Positions 39,801 through 51,681 of a stretch of 64,000 nucleotides of DNA are shown here, piece by piece. Source of the stretch: Hyaloscypha bicolor E (taxonomy: Eukaryota; Ascomycota; Leotiomycetes; Helotiales; Hyaloscyphaceae); NCBI RefSeq assembly GCF_002865645.1, contig NW_020194684.1, positions 3,821,952-3,885,951 on the forward strand, read 5' to 3'. A program made the translations under genes and the position numbers. Within the stretch, counting starts at the first letter, position 1. Every line of letters begins with the position of its first letter. The notes under the pieces were generated by a model. The model was not told the origin of the DNA. It saw only the letters and a program-made list of their open reading frames with translations, and made no database searches.

Positions 39801-42800
39801 TCGAGAATCTTTTCTATTCTATAATATCTAGTTATTAGGTTATTATAATAAAGCTTTATAATTTCTTAATATAAAGCAGAATTATTAGATATAATAATTC
39901 TTAAATAATACCTAAATAGGCCCGAATTATTTTTCCAGATTTCTTTTCCCTTAGTATCTTTCTTATTAAGCCTCTATTTTATAATATTCTAATATTAAGA
40001 ATTATTTCTCTAAACTACCTAAATAATATCTAGAAGGAATTCAGATAAAGAGGCTAGTATTATAGCTCTTTTAGTAGCTATATATATTTATATATAGGGA
40101 ATTAGGTATTTATAACTATCTAATTCAAAAACTCAAAAAACCGAGAAGTCTTTAGTTCTATTAAGTAATATAATTATAAATATCCTTATTATTTTGGCTA
40201 TAGTAATAAAGCCTTTAAGATATTTCCCTATATCTTGCTTCTTAACTAATTCTATAGTTAAGGGATCTATAAAATAATCTATCTATTTATCTTATAGTAA
40301 ATATTTCTCCTTAGCTACTATAGATATAGTAAGTATTAAATAATACCTATTCTAAAAAGGGGACTTTTTAGATATTTATAAGGACCTCTAAATTATAATT
40401 ATAAAAGCTTTCTTTAACTTATTCTAAAAAGTCGGAAGCTAAGTTATATTAATAGAACCTTTTTTATAATTAGGTCTTTTACTAGGTCCGTTTACTAGAT
40501 TTGAGGTGTCTCTATAATAAATAATATTAAAATTATATATTATAAGATATATTACCTAATATATTTAATAGTTCTCTAGATACTTTATTTCTATAAAATA
40601 TTAAAGATTATTATAATCTATAATAACCTTAATTATAAACCTGGACTTTTTAAGGTAATAGTACTAATATTTAAAAGCTTTAATAATTATAAGTAGTTCT
40701 TTATTATAGATATTATAGTTATATTTGGCTTCAGAGAGTTTCCGGAACCAGAATATTACTAGATACTAGTATTTTTTTGGGCTATTACTAGAATTAACTT
40801 ATTATAAAATAGTACTAGTAATTACGAATTTTAATATATTAGTTTTAATATGAATTTTCTTAAAAAAGTCAAAATAAACTAGAATAGGTATTATAATAAA
40901 AGCTTTTTTTAAAGTTTTAAAGCTTTTAGCCGCTTTATCTATCTATATAAAGGAACCGGATTTCCGGCCCTTTTTTATTTCTTTTAAGAGATTTATTAAG
41001 CCTATAATTACCTAAAAATAATAGTAAATAAACCTATAATAGAAATTAGTAAATCCAAGAAATATTTAGATATTATAAAATAATTCTAATTCTAGCTATT
41101 TAATAATATTATAGACCTATTTAGAATTCGTATAAATACTTTCTATTCTAATAAAAAAGTCTAAAAATTCAATTTCCTTAATATTAAACTTATATTTACT
41201 AAGTTTATAAAATAGGTTATTTTTATATAGCCTAGTAAATATCTAGTAAATATAATTATAATATTTCTTTTTATTTCGGGAATAAATAAAAATATTATCT
41301 AAATAAATAATTATAAAATAATTCAGGAATTCTATAAATATAGTATTAATATATACTTAAAATATGGCTAGTATATTAGCTAGCCCAAAAGATATTATAA
41401 GATATTTAAAATAGCTATAATAGGTTCTAAAAGCTATCTTTTACTTATATTTTTTATAAATTCTTATCTAATAATATATATTCTTGAAATCTAGCTTTAT
41501 AAAGATCTTGGTTCCTCGGAACTAGTTAAGGGTCTTATTAATAAGAGGAAGCAGATACTAATTCTTAATTATAACTTGGTTAAATCTATAATAATTAATA
41601 TAAAAGTATAGTTCTTTATTCTTTTTAGGAATAAAAAGAATAAGTACTTCTATTAGGCTTTTACTAGGCCTTATCTAATATTTATAAAACATATCCTATA
41701 AATATAGATATAATACTTCTAGTTAGGTCTCTAATAAATTATATAAAGGCCCGTACGAGACTATACTATCTATATTAATAAAGTATTTAATATTACTAAA
41801 ATTAGGAAGTTCTAAAGTTTTATTAGAATTAAAAACCTCTAAGAAGTCTTTATATTTATTATCCCGAAAATAGATAGGTATTTTTAAGGCTTCTTTCTAG
41901 AAAGTATTAATTTGCTATATTAAAAACTCTTATTTAGTATTACTAGAACTATATAATAAAATAGAGACCTAGTAATTATTACAAATATATAAAGCCTACT
42001 ATCTAGGATAGTTATATTTGCCTTTAATTAAGAATAAGACTTAAGGTACTAGCTTAGGGTACTAGTTAAGCTTCTTACTAAATTCTTTTAGTATTAGGAT
42101 CTTAATATTATTAGGTTATATAAATATATATATCTATTATTTTTTAATATAGTCTATATATTATATAAGAATTACTTTATAAAATTCTATACCGAAAATA
42201 AGGCTATAAGAGCTAATATTCTTATATTTATAGAACTAGAGCTTGAAAGAATATATCTTACTATAATTATCTATAATAAATATCTCAAGATTATAGGCTT
42301 AATAGACCTTAAATTAGTTCCTATAAAAGGTTATAAATTCTTAATTATATTTAGCTAAGGTAATAAAGTCCCGGCTTTAAACCTAATTATTATTAAAGAA
42401 GTAATAATCTAATCCGGTATTACCGAATCTACTATATATCTTTAAAATACCTATTTCTGGCTATATTAATCTTATTTAAATAGTTATATAAAGTAATATA
42501 TCTTTTTTATTATAGCCAAAATTATTAATATTTAAAATTTAGCCTTCTCTTTTCCCTATTTCTTAGGAGGATCTCTTTTAGAATACTTCTCTATAACTAT
42601 AGTATTAACCTGCTTTTATAGATACCTTAACTCTTCTATAGTTTTGGCCTTATTAGAGTTCTACCGAGCCTATTTAGTATATTTAGAATACTTTATATTT
42701 TTTAAGAAGTATTCTTTCTATTTATAAGTCTAATAAACCATATCTGAAATAGAACTAGTATTTTATTAAAGCCTTAAAGAAGCCAAAATATTACCTAAGG

Positions 42801-44033
42801 GTTTCTTATATAATCTTTAGAACTTATTCTTCCTTTTTTAATAGCCTTATAAATTAGAATTCACTAAGTCAGGGTCTTTAGGGGCAGAATTGCCCTTACT
42901 AGACTTTCCTGTCTTTATTCTTCTTAATTTAGGATAAGTAATATATTCTGCTTTCTAAGCTTTCTTAAGCTACTCAGAAATAGATATTACCTTATCTCCT
43001 AAGAGAATAGATATAAATATCTAACGAGTCTTATAGTTAGATAAAGTAGTATTAAAAGTCCGGATCCGGTCCTTTTTAGGGTATAGGTCCTAGTTAACTT
43101 CGAGACTAATTATCCGAATATATAATTTAATAACTATCTTACTATTCTTTTAGTAAAGATCTCGGAGTTCCTTAAAAGTATCTTATTAACGGGTTTAAGG
43201 TACTTAAAATATATTAGCCAAATAGGTCTTAAATCGCTCCTAATAAACCTTATATAATAGTAGGCTTTACTTTATTATAGCCTCCCAGGTATTATAAAGT
43301 TTATTCCTAAAGGTATTTATAATAGAGTTAACTCTAGAAAAGTATCTATTATAAGTTTAAGGTTAGGTCCTAAAGACTATTTCCCAGAAAAATATAAATA
43401 TTCTCTATTTTTTAAGAGACTTTCTATAATATAAGTTAGGTATCCGGACCTTAAAAAGCTTTTTTCGGTCCAAATACATTTTTAGGATATTATATAATAG
43501 CTCCTAATAGATAGTATTAAGATTACTCTCAAAGCTTATTATATTAGGAAAGAAAATAGGTTCTAACCCTATTTCAGGAAGTTCCCTAGTAGGAATTACC
43601 GAGGAAAATAGGATAGACTTATAAATAGAGTTTCTATAAGATATAGTAAACCATAAGATATCCCTAAAGGTACTCTTATATTACTCTAACTATAGAATAT
43701 ATTAGTTAATTATATCTATTAATTCTTGCTTTTATTAGAATACTTCGACTTTAGTATATAAGCCCTATTCTATAGCTTGGGTAGTAATAATTCAGGTATT
43801 AATCTCGGTATCTTAATTATTACCGGAATTATTTATATTATTATTACTAGCTCTCGGAGGCTCCTAAAAAGCCCTATTAAAAGTATTAGACGAATCTTTA
43901 CTATTACCCGTATCGGGGTTAATCTATTTAACTTCCTCTATAGGAATAGCTTTAGTAAGAAGTCATATATTTCGCAGATTTCGAGATATAATTACTTATT
44001 AAACTACCTCCTTTAAGGGTAGAGAGATTAGCT

Positions 44034-44331
44034 TATAAGGTATTTATTAATAGGTAATAAGATAATAGAATAAATTAGTATATTATGAAACTATAGTATT
44101 AAATTTAGTATAGAACTAATCTCTGTCTCTTCTATAAGGTCCAGGGAAGCCCTCTCTAAATAGGAGGCCCTAATAGCATATATATAATTAGTGATTTATA
44201 AGCCTAATATATATAATATAAATAGTAATTAGTTGAAATATTAAAGGGCTACCAAACTCCCTAATTAATACCCGTAATATCCGAGGTTCGTTATATGCCC
44301 TTAAGTTACATGCGACCCTATATATATTACA
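44034..44331 (-). repeat. 5' LTR of element B
   Basis: 298 bp, ending TATTACA, the best preserved right terminus of the four copies and the one that fixes the LTR border. Confidence 0.9.
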
Positions 44332-44946
44332 GATTATAATAATAAAATAAATATATTAAATTAGGCTATAATAATATTTTATAATTTTAATAAAGTTATA
44401 AACTTTTATAGAAATAATCTTAATTTGAGTTCTTATAATATTTATAAACTAAATAAACTTCTTATTAATAAATTACTTTCTAGTATTTACTATAATCTAA
44501 TTAAGAAAATCTAAATAGTTATTAATCTAATATTATTTAAATATATTTCAAATATATATTATACTAATATTCTAAAGTTATTAGCCGGTTTAATATTAAA
44601 TATCTTTATTAAAAAATATAGAATATAGACTTACCGGAAATATAGAAAATATTAATAATAATAAAATAATTAAAAGCTTTTATATTAATATTATAGCTTA
44701 TTTATTCTAATATATTTCAAATTTTACTAGTAAATAAATAGCTAAATTAATAATATAAATATTATAATTTAATTTTTATAAAAAAACAAAAATTATAAAT
44801 AAAGATTTCAAAAATAAAATCTTATAATATAGTATTTTAAAATAAAAAAAAGTATTTAAAATATTATATTATAAATATATAGTTTCTAGTAAACCTTAAA
44901 TTCACCTGAAACCCTTTTAATAGACAGCTAAATATCTGAAATGCCT
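44332..44946. other. Right edge of the AT-rich block
   Basis: AT-rich, RIP-like sequence up to about 44890. Base composition then changes abruptly to normal within a few tens of bases, just before the inverted repeat at 44947. No gene is seen. Confidence 0.6.
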
Positions 44947-45084
44947 CTATCCCTTCGTCCGATGAGACATTGCCACATTAGCGGCCGCACATGAATATTC
45001 CTGATTCGGATTATGTTCTGGCTGAATTAGAGATATTCATATGCGGCCGCTAATGTGGCAATGTCTCACCGGACAAAGGGATAG
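44947..45084. repeat. Foldback repeat: 52-bp inverted arms with a 34-nt loop
   Basis: The arms at 44947-44998 and 45033-45084 are reverse complements with three mismatches, all transitions. Each arm contains a GCGGCCGC (NotI) octamer. CCT occurs directly outside both ends. It could be a small foldback or MITE-type element, or a hairpin at the edge of the RIP block. Confidence 0.85.
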
Positions 45085-46102
45085 CCTTAGCTCCTCGATA
45101 TTGCAGAGACCCTTTCACGAAACTAACACGAGTATGCACAGATCGCAGTGATATATGTGGAAATTGCACCAATTTCCTGCGCCTCAACTACCTAATCGAT
45201 GCATATTTTTGACTGATAAGAAAGAAATGACGAAACTACCATACACTTCCCGCTTAAACACAACTACTTTGTTATACCACTAGAAAATGAGGTAGAGAAG
45301 TCGGCCTCGCTCCCCGACGAGTTTTGCCTTATTAGCAAGCTGATTAATGTCTTCTTCTTCTTTTCTATATGCCACCGCTTGTAATAAAAGAGCTCTAATA
45401 ACGGTATTACGGAGTAAAGGCTCAAAAATCCCGGATTGTTGGTGCTTACAGCGCGTATGCTAAAGTGGAGATCTTAGACCGCGTTTTACTAGGGAGCTGC
45501 TCAGCCACAACATGCCCCTGTAGTGTCTCTGCAATATCAAGGATGTTCCTCGCCGAGATTGCGCACAGGCAGCGCAAAATACCCCACACGCCCCTATGAC
45601 GTCTACAGCAGCTCCACCAACTCAATCTTGGCTCTAAAGACTCCGAAGAAGCTGCAGATCCACAGATAGCACCGCGTACATTTGTTAAGTCTTTGTCGCC
45701 CCAATTGTTATCTCTGCAGTTCCGCCGAAATAAGATCAAGGCTACAATTAATCTGAACGACCACTCGCCTCAACCCAAATAAGCCAGATGCCACTAGTGC
45801 TTCCTATGGCTTTCGTTCCGCAGCATTGACGACAATAGACACCAGCGATCTGCTGCCGCCGATCAGCAGAGGATACAAAGCGCAAGAAGGCCATGTAGAC
45901 TGGCCGGCCATGGGTCGAAACGCAAAATATCGACAAGAGTGGGGGAGGCTCGGCTTCGACTGGGGTTGCCGATCAGTATGCTATTTCATATCCTCACTCC
46001 CTAGCATCCGTTCGACGTCCAACACGCAATTCACTTCTGTACCCGCGCCGGACGCGTTACTCCGTTCCTAAAGTGTTGGTAAAAGTGGACTATCAGCTCA
46101 CA
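45085..46102. other. Intergenic, upstream region of the Nudix gene
   Basis: Frames at 45446-45739 and 45748-45936 (minus) and 45826-46071 (plus) show no motif. The last few hundred bases are the presumed promoter and leader of the Nudix gene. Confidence 0.45.
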
Positions 46103-47111
46103 ATGGGCTATGAATCTAGGAAGCCGAGAGGGTTCCTCGACCTGATCAATGCAGTTGATAAGTATATTTCACCCCCCCAATACCTCTTCCCCATCCCATT
46201 CATCTGAGTGCTGATATATTCCTTGTCAGTTTCCCCATTCCGACTATGACACGCTCTACAAGCTCCTCCTTCCTGATGATCCTCGTCCACACGGCTTCAT
46301 GCTCGCGTCCACAGTCTCAAACATGCCATGGTCCTCTGACTTCGCCATCGACCATGGAACTCGCACAGTGCAACTACTTAGGACATCCGACAGCGAAAAT
46401 ACAGCGAAAGCATGCACCAACGCCTTTCAGAACACAATCGATGTAGCCATAGATGCCGATATTTTCCCTATCCTACATGGCGACCATAGCGAGATGTACA
46501 AAATTATCGGCGCGAACTACTTTATATGCTTAGAGCGGTTTGCAGCGCCATTGTTCGGGATCGCTACTCAGGGCGCCCATATGAACGCATACGTGAACAC
46601 GTCTGCAGGCCTGAAGATATGGGTCGGTCGCCGAAGCACCCATTTGTTCACCTACCCAAACAAACTTGACACCACTGTTGCTGGGGGAATAAAGGCTGAG
46701 CATTCACCACTTGAGTGTATTATTGCCGAGGCTGACGAAGAGGCATCACTACCAGCTGATTTTGTCAGAAAGAATGCTCGTGCCACTGGTACCATCAGCT
46801 ATGTTACGAAGAACACCAATACTGGCCTGATTCATCCAAACGTCTTATACATATTCGATATCGAGTTGCCCCCCACAATGATACCCAAACCACAAGACGA
46901 TGAAGTGTCGGAGTTCTACCTTCTTAGTATGGAAGAAGTCGAGCAAGCCATGTTGTGGCAAGAGTTCAAGCCGAATTGTGCGCTCGTCATGATTGACTTT
47001 GCCATTCGACAAGGCATCATTACACCAGAAAATGAAGACGATTATGTTGAGATTACGACAAGGTTACGAAGGATGCTGCCTGTACCTACCAGATCACAGA
47101 AGGGGATATAG
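46103..47111 (+). CDS. Nudix hydrolase of the fungal DUF4743/Nudix (Tnr3 N-terminal-like) family
   Basis: The protein has the DUF4743-like N-terminus (FLDLINAVD, then FPHSDYDTLYKLLLP and RPHGFMLAS) followed by a Nudix domain (HMNAYV, KIWVGRRS, KLDTTVAGGI, EADEEASLP), ending with FKPNCALVMIDFAIR and a conserved C-terminal tail. Relatives remove phosphate from damaged or oxidised thiamine diphosphates, or act on nucleoside diphosphate derivatives. In the Nudix box (G-x5-E-x7-RE-x2-EE) the E-A-D-EE metal ligands are kept, but the E at position 7 is His and the R is Ala. Exon 1 starts at ATG 46103 and exon 2 at 46230 after a cttgtcag acceptor. The obvious donor (gtatat, 46162) leaves the frame off by one; the GTTGAT donor at 46154 would restore it but loses two or three expected residues. 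Exon 1 is therefore uncertain; from 46230 on the frame is clear. Confidence 0.8.
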
Positions 47112-47736
47112 TAGGCAAAAGAGATTACTATATAAGTATTTCGAGAATATGTCAAGATCAACTCCCATCTACACGCCCGCATTCCAGGCCATCATTTTCA
47201 GTTCGTGGGCTTTTGCACATGCTCAAGTATGTTACTCGAACTTTTGTCATTTAAAGGATAATTCCATGAAACCAGTACTCCGGAAAAGGGGTTATTTAAT
47301 TATGGGCAATACGGCCTCCGAGAGACCCAAAAATTCCTGGGATTCCTCCTAAAGGTTATGGAATTTATAACCATTCATGATATAGAGAGTCATCCTCTTA
47401 GTATCCGGTAACAATATCGCTAGGTTATAATACCTACCAATTTCGGGAATAGTAGCAGCCTTGCCAGACTCGAAGCTCTTCTCGGATATGAAGGTTTTTA
47501 AATACATCAAGAACAAGGCATATTCATTCTTATATACCTGAAAGCCTCAAAGGCTTCTAACCTTAATTTGTTTAAGGGAAGTCCCTGGATATAGGAACTT
47601 AATATTATTTATATTCTTAATGCAATTTCATGTTTATATACTACTAATATTACTTAGTGAAATTAACACCTCTTATAAGACCCCTGCCTAAAAGCCCGGC
47701 ACACTTAAGGTCTATAGTACAGTAGATTTTTCTCTA
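47112..47736. other. Intergenic, nothing recognised
   Basis: The composition is mildly AT-rich in 47360-47720. No frame with a motif is seen, and no nucleotide-binding domain that could belong to the WD-repeat remnant downstream. Confidence 0.45.
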
Positions 47737-49089
47737 ATGTACCGATTGTCCTCCCAGGATCCTATTCTTGACCTAAAATTCAGTAAAGACTCAAGACGGC
47801 TGTACGATGTTCGAGGGACTTACGGGAATGTGTGGGAGCCCAACACCCTCGTTCGTCTAGCAGATAACTCAGAAATCATCGAACGCAACAGCGACAGTGC
47901 GAGCATTTCTGGGAGTTTTGTCACCGGTTCCACAAACCCAGAGCATTGGTTTGGAAAGATTGATACCGTGACAGCCATTGGCGCACAAAGAGCAGGCTCA
48001 CTTTACTGCTATGGAACCGAAGAAGGTGTCCTGAATCTCTGTGAAGTGGGCAGGGGCCTAATTGGAGAGCTGGAGCGACCCAAGGGCCTCATGTCTATTG
48101 AACAAATCACTTGGAGTGGAGATGGAAGGCTTATTGCATTTTCCGATCTCAGTGGGAAGATAACGATCAAGTCTATAACGAGGAGTACCGAGAATGGCAA
48201 ATTGTGGAATATCGACCCTGTGATGGTTATCTTTATTGCCGTCAGAATTTCAGAAAAGGGGGGATCAAAGATCTATTACTTCACCCGAAAGCTGATCGGT
48301 TGTTCGTGTATACGACCACAAAATTATGCGTCGTCAGTATTCCTACGGTCGAAACGAAAGAGTCAGCAATTATTGACGCAATGTCTACGTTAAAGTGGAT
48401 GTGCCATCCTTTCTCTGACGAACACTTGCTGGGCTTTGGACCCGATTCTGTACATATATTTGGCTGGCAATCCCTAGAAGAAACAAATCTGCTCACCTTC
48501 TGTGTCTCTCCGTCAGACTTGGCTACGAACGAATTGCTCAGCGGCTCTACCATCACTAATTCCTGGGAAGCACGAGAAATTGTTGAAAACCCAATCTTAA
48601 CAGCTAACTTGGCCCAAATTCTTCTACAAGTCTCTATTCGTCTATCAGCCGCCCAAAAAAAGCTTCATCATTTGCTGGTGCCCGTCAAAGCCATTACCCC
48701 CGTCTCGAATTCGCAGCTTGGGTTTTGACGACCCCGACAATGGCAAATTGCGATGCGCCATCGTACGAGTAGAGGTCGACTTACGACTGCAGATCCCTCT
48801 TTCCTTGCTTCCCGGCGACAAACTCGTTTTTCTTGACGAAAATTACTGGCTATGCACTTGGGGGCTGCCAACGTCCACGAATGCCGGCCGCAGGCGAAGC
48901 AGTACTAGTACTATCAAGGCCAGGACAACGAATGTCAAGCGGCATTACTTCCTCCCTGGGGATTGGATCAACTCGGATAGCGCGACCCTTTGCTGCGTTA
49001 TGTCTGATGGTACTCTTTTGTACCCAAGAAATGGAGATGTCGCTGTCGTTCAATCCGAAACGGTAAAACCGGGAGGCAGGCTACTTTAA
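47737..49089 (+). pseudogene. C-terminal WD-repeat remnant of an NWD/NACHT-type NLR gene, frameshifted
   Basis: Three consecutive frames make one protein-like text: 47737 to about 48200, about 48200 to about 48710, and 48718 to 49089. The order and content match the C-terminal beta-propeller of fungal NACHT-WD proteins: ILDLKFSKDSRRLYD, WSGDGRLIAFSDLSGKI, KGGIKDLLLHP, then LVFLDENYWLCTW, HYFLPGDWINSD and GTLLYPRNGDVAVV just before the stop. No intron with correct phase explains the two frame changes, near 48200-48250 and 48700-48720, so at least two indels are likely. No P-loop NACHT module lies upstream; only 625 bp separate it from the Nudix gene. It is most likely a truncated pseudogene of an NLR-like sensor. 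Confidence 0.7.
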
Positions 49090-49902
49090 TGATGTAGCAT
49101 GTTTCAAACACAAGATTCAAACGTTATATTTGATTTTCTATTTTCCTCGTGAGTAAATAAATAACATGAGCTTAAAAAGTACTAAAATTATTCTAATTTT
49201 TCAAGAAAAGTCAAATCTTTTTTTTTTTTTTGTTTTTTTGGATGCTGACCATTTTAAAACCTCTGGGGACTTGTTTAAGCTGTATGAATGTTATGAATTC
49301 GGACCAAGTGCAAATAGCTAAGAAACGGGAAGGCAAATCACATGATGAGATGATTAGGGTGCCCAGGTGAACTGACTGCCGGCCATGCGTACCAACCGAA
49401 CGTGGAACGAAAATTGAAGGATTAGAGTTCAACTACCGAAAAACAAATCCTGGTATAGTCATTTGGAAGATGGCCCGGGATTATTACAAGTCAAGTATTT
49501 AGAGGGGAGCGCTGAAAATCGAGCTAAATTGCCCTGAAGGTGGCTGTTAGACTTTCGCGGCCCTGCCACAATTGGAGCAAGGCCCCACCGAAAGCAGAAA
49601 ATGAGCTATATCCACTCAGTAAAGAATCAGAACAAAATTAATTTTTGCTGATTTTATCTCGTACATAGATTATGGCAAATTTTTGGTTGCCGGATAATCA
49701 CGGACACCGGTAGCCAATCATAACCTCCCTCTGGCTGGGATGTGTTTGTAGCCTGGTTGAGCTTTACGAGACTATGACTGTGCCGCATTAGTCAGACAGG
49801 CAACTTAGTTCCTTCAACGGTCGGTAAACGAACTCATGCCCAATATACCAGAATAGCTTGCCTCGCGCATATGCAATAATTTCAGCACTTCTTACATGTG
49901 CT
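49090..49902. other. Intergenic, with a T-run and a short upstream ORF
   Basis: A run of T residues lies near 49218-49240. The presumed leader of the next gene contains a 7-codon frame including stop (ATG 49836 to TAG 49856), which could be an upstream ORF if it is transcribed. Confidence 0.45.
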
Positions 49903-50992
49903 ATGTCTCTAATCTCGGACTTGACAGCTTACTTTCTTCGAGTACTTACCAGCTTTACAAGAGCCGGTACTCCGGCCGCTCTTACAAGTGAGTCTCCCAA
50001 GTGCCGTTTCCGTTTGGACAATGACAGTTCGGACACCATTACCCTCCCAGATGGACGAAAGCTCGGTTACGCACAGTATGGTTCGAAGGTGGGGCGGGCT
50101 ATCTTTTACCTACATGGCCTTCCAGGCTCTCGCATCGAAGCTGCCGCATGGGACGAACTGGGCCTGAAATTAGGTGCGCGTATTATCGCTGCGGACAGAC
50201 CTGGCATAGGTTGGAGCTCACCCCACCCGGGTCGAACACTCCTTGGTCATCCGGAGGACTTGGAATACCTTGCAAAGCATCTCGAGCTGGAGGAGTATGG
50301 GGTATTGGTACGAGCAATAGGTTATCCCTTGGAATGTCTGAGACTCAATACTAACGGTGCGTAATTGACAGGGAATATCAGGAGGTGGGCCATATGCACT
50401 TGCTTGTGCAATGTCATTACCTTATGCAAAACTCAAGTGTGTTTCGATCGTCTGCGGGCTGGGGCCGCCTGACATCGGTATGAGAGGGGCGAATTGGTGG
50501 CACTGGCTTGGATTCACATGGGGATGGCGTTACAGTCCCCTCATTTTCATCCGCTGGTGGTTGCAAAGCGAGCCATCAGGACGCTTAGACCTGACCGACG
50601 AAAGGCGTCTTCAGCTTCTGCAGCAGAGTGTGTCAAAGTCCGAGGGATCAGCTCAGGTGAAAGACCTTGAAGTTATGAAGGATGAAGATATTCTCCGATT
50701 GTATTTGCGATCAACTCGGGAAAGCTTTGCGCAGGGGTTTGAAGCGACACTACAGGATGGCAGGGTGATGTGCACGGACTGGGGTTTTCGAATAGAGGAT
50801 ATTCGTCCCGACCTACCCGTTCAGCTGTGGTACGGGAAGCTCGATACTTTCGTTCCACTCAATCATGGTGTGCAAATAGCCGCACGGTTAGGTGGTAGAG
50901 CGCATCTTAGAGTGGAGGATGAGACACACGCAAGCATTTCAGGACAAAGGATGAAGGGAGAGATATTGAGGGATTTGGTTAGGAGCACGTGA
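49903..50992 (+). CDS. Alpha/beta hydrolase (341 aa, two exons)
   Basis: Exons are 49903-50307 and 50372-50992, with a 64-nt intron (gtacga donor, ACTAAC branch, gacag acceptor, phase 0). The protein has LPDGRKLGYAQYG, the oxyanion-type FYLHGLPGSR, ADRPGIGWSS, and a nucleophile elbow GISGG formed exactly across the splice junction (Ser138). The other triad candidates are Asp293 (GKLDTFVP) and His321 (DETHASI). This is the fungal family of proline-iminopeptidase or epoxide-hydrolase-like enzymes with unknown substrate. The chosen start is the first in-frame ATG; the frame is open further 5' but without an ATG. A hydrophobic N-terminal stretch (LTAYFLRVLTSF) could be a weak anchor. All catalytic residues are present, so the gene looks intact. 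Confidence 0.85.
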
Positions 50993-51169
50993 GGCCTGGA
51001 TCAAGTCTATACTGCATTTGTGTGTCAAGGGAATCGCATCTCAGTCAAGTCTAGTTCTTGAGCTAGTCAATCCAGATATCGCCACACTCGTGAAGAACCG
51101 CTGAAATTGTGCGACTCCGCAAAGGGGGCGTCAGACACAGTAAGGTGCGAAGCAGGGCCGAAGGGGATG
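50993..51169. other. Intergenic region between convergent genes
   Basis: The 3' flank of the hydrolase, running into the decayed end of the HET remnant. No separate feature is recognised. Confidence 0.4.
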
Positions 51170-51681
51170 AGATGATTCAGGCAGCTGATAATTCTTCTCC
51201 ATTATACTGTCTTGGTTAATACAGCTTGCGTCGATCCAAACAACTCAAGGTTGCTTAGCTCCCGCGTCTGCCAAAGCCACTGCCACAGGTTTCCCCCTAC
51301 TTTGAGCATTTCTCCGTTGATAGAAATTTACTTCGTGAATCTTGAATCACCCCACATATAAGAAAGGGCTGTGTAGGGTGGCGATGAATCTTGGAGCTTC
51401 CGAAGGTGGAGTTTGCAGGATATCATATCGGGGTCGGTGCCTGGCAATACCTCTATCAATCTCATTGCTTTTGACTTTAAGTCTGGAAATGTAGAAGATT
51501 CAGAAGAGTATATTGAGTTGCAAGGTGCGATAGTTTTTGGATCGATGGTTGCTGAACGTGTGGCGTCACCTTCCCTCTTCGACTTCAAGCCCAGACGCGT
51601 AATCGAGTGGACCAAGTTGGAAGAAAAGGTATTAGCCATTGTACACAAAGTAGATGTCGCTATCTTTTCGTCGAGCGTCAT
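51170..51681 (-). pseudogene. Broken HET-domain (heterokaryon incompatibility) gene, N-terminal part
   Basis: From ATG 51681 the minus strand encodes about 70 unremarkable residues, then the start of a HET domain: MRLIEVLPGTDPD, ISCKLHLRKL, PPYTALSYMWGD. A TAA at 51328 follows the WGD motif. Past the stop the same frame continues weakly with ISINGEMLKV and LWQWLWQTRE, where the family has I-x-V/I-NG and the R-L-W-V-D-A-CINQ region, but CINQ itself is lost. HET domains trigger cell death when incompatible hyphae fuse. This copy is truncated and probably inactive. The far 3' border is a guess. Confidence 0.7.

Larger units (their letters stand above)
36505..44331 (-). mobile_element. Element B: second copy of the element A family, heavily RIP-mutated
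   Basis: It has 298-bp LTRs at 36505-36802 and 44034-44331, with an internal region that aligns along its length with element A, for example the matching blocks at 14823-15100 and 37140-37430. The minus-strand RT box lies near 41285-41310 and reads YLDN. The target duplication is AATTA (36500-36504) versus GATTA (44332-44336), one G-to-A change. The total, 7827 bp, is 38 bp longer than A. The open 79-codon frame at 43777-44016 is on the plus strand, antisense to the gag end of the element, and is taken as chance. Confidence 0.9.

Noticed and set aside
43777..44016. 79-codon open frame inside element B
   Set aside because: It is antisense to the element's coding strand and consists of low-complexity Ile/Asn/Ser text produced by AT-rich DNA.
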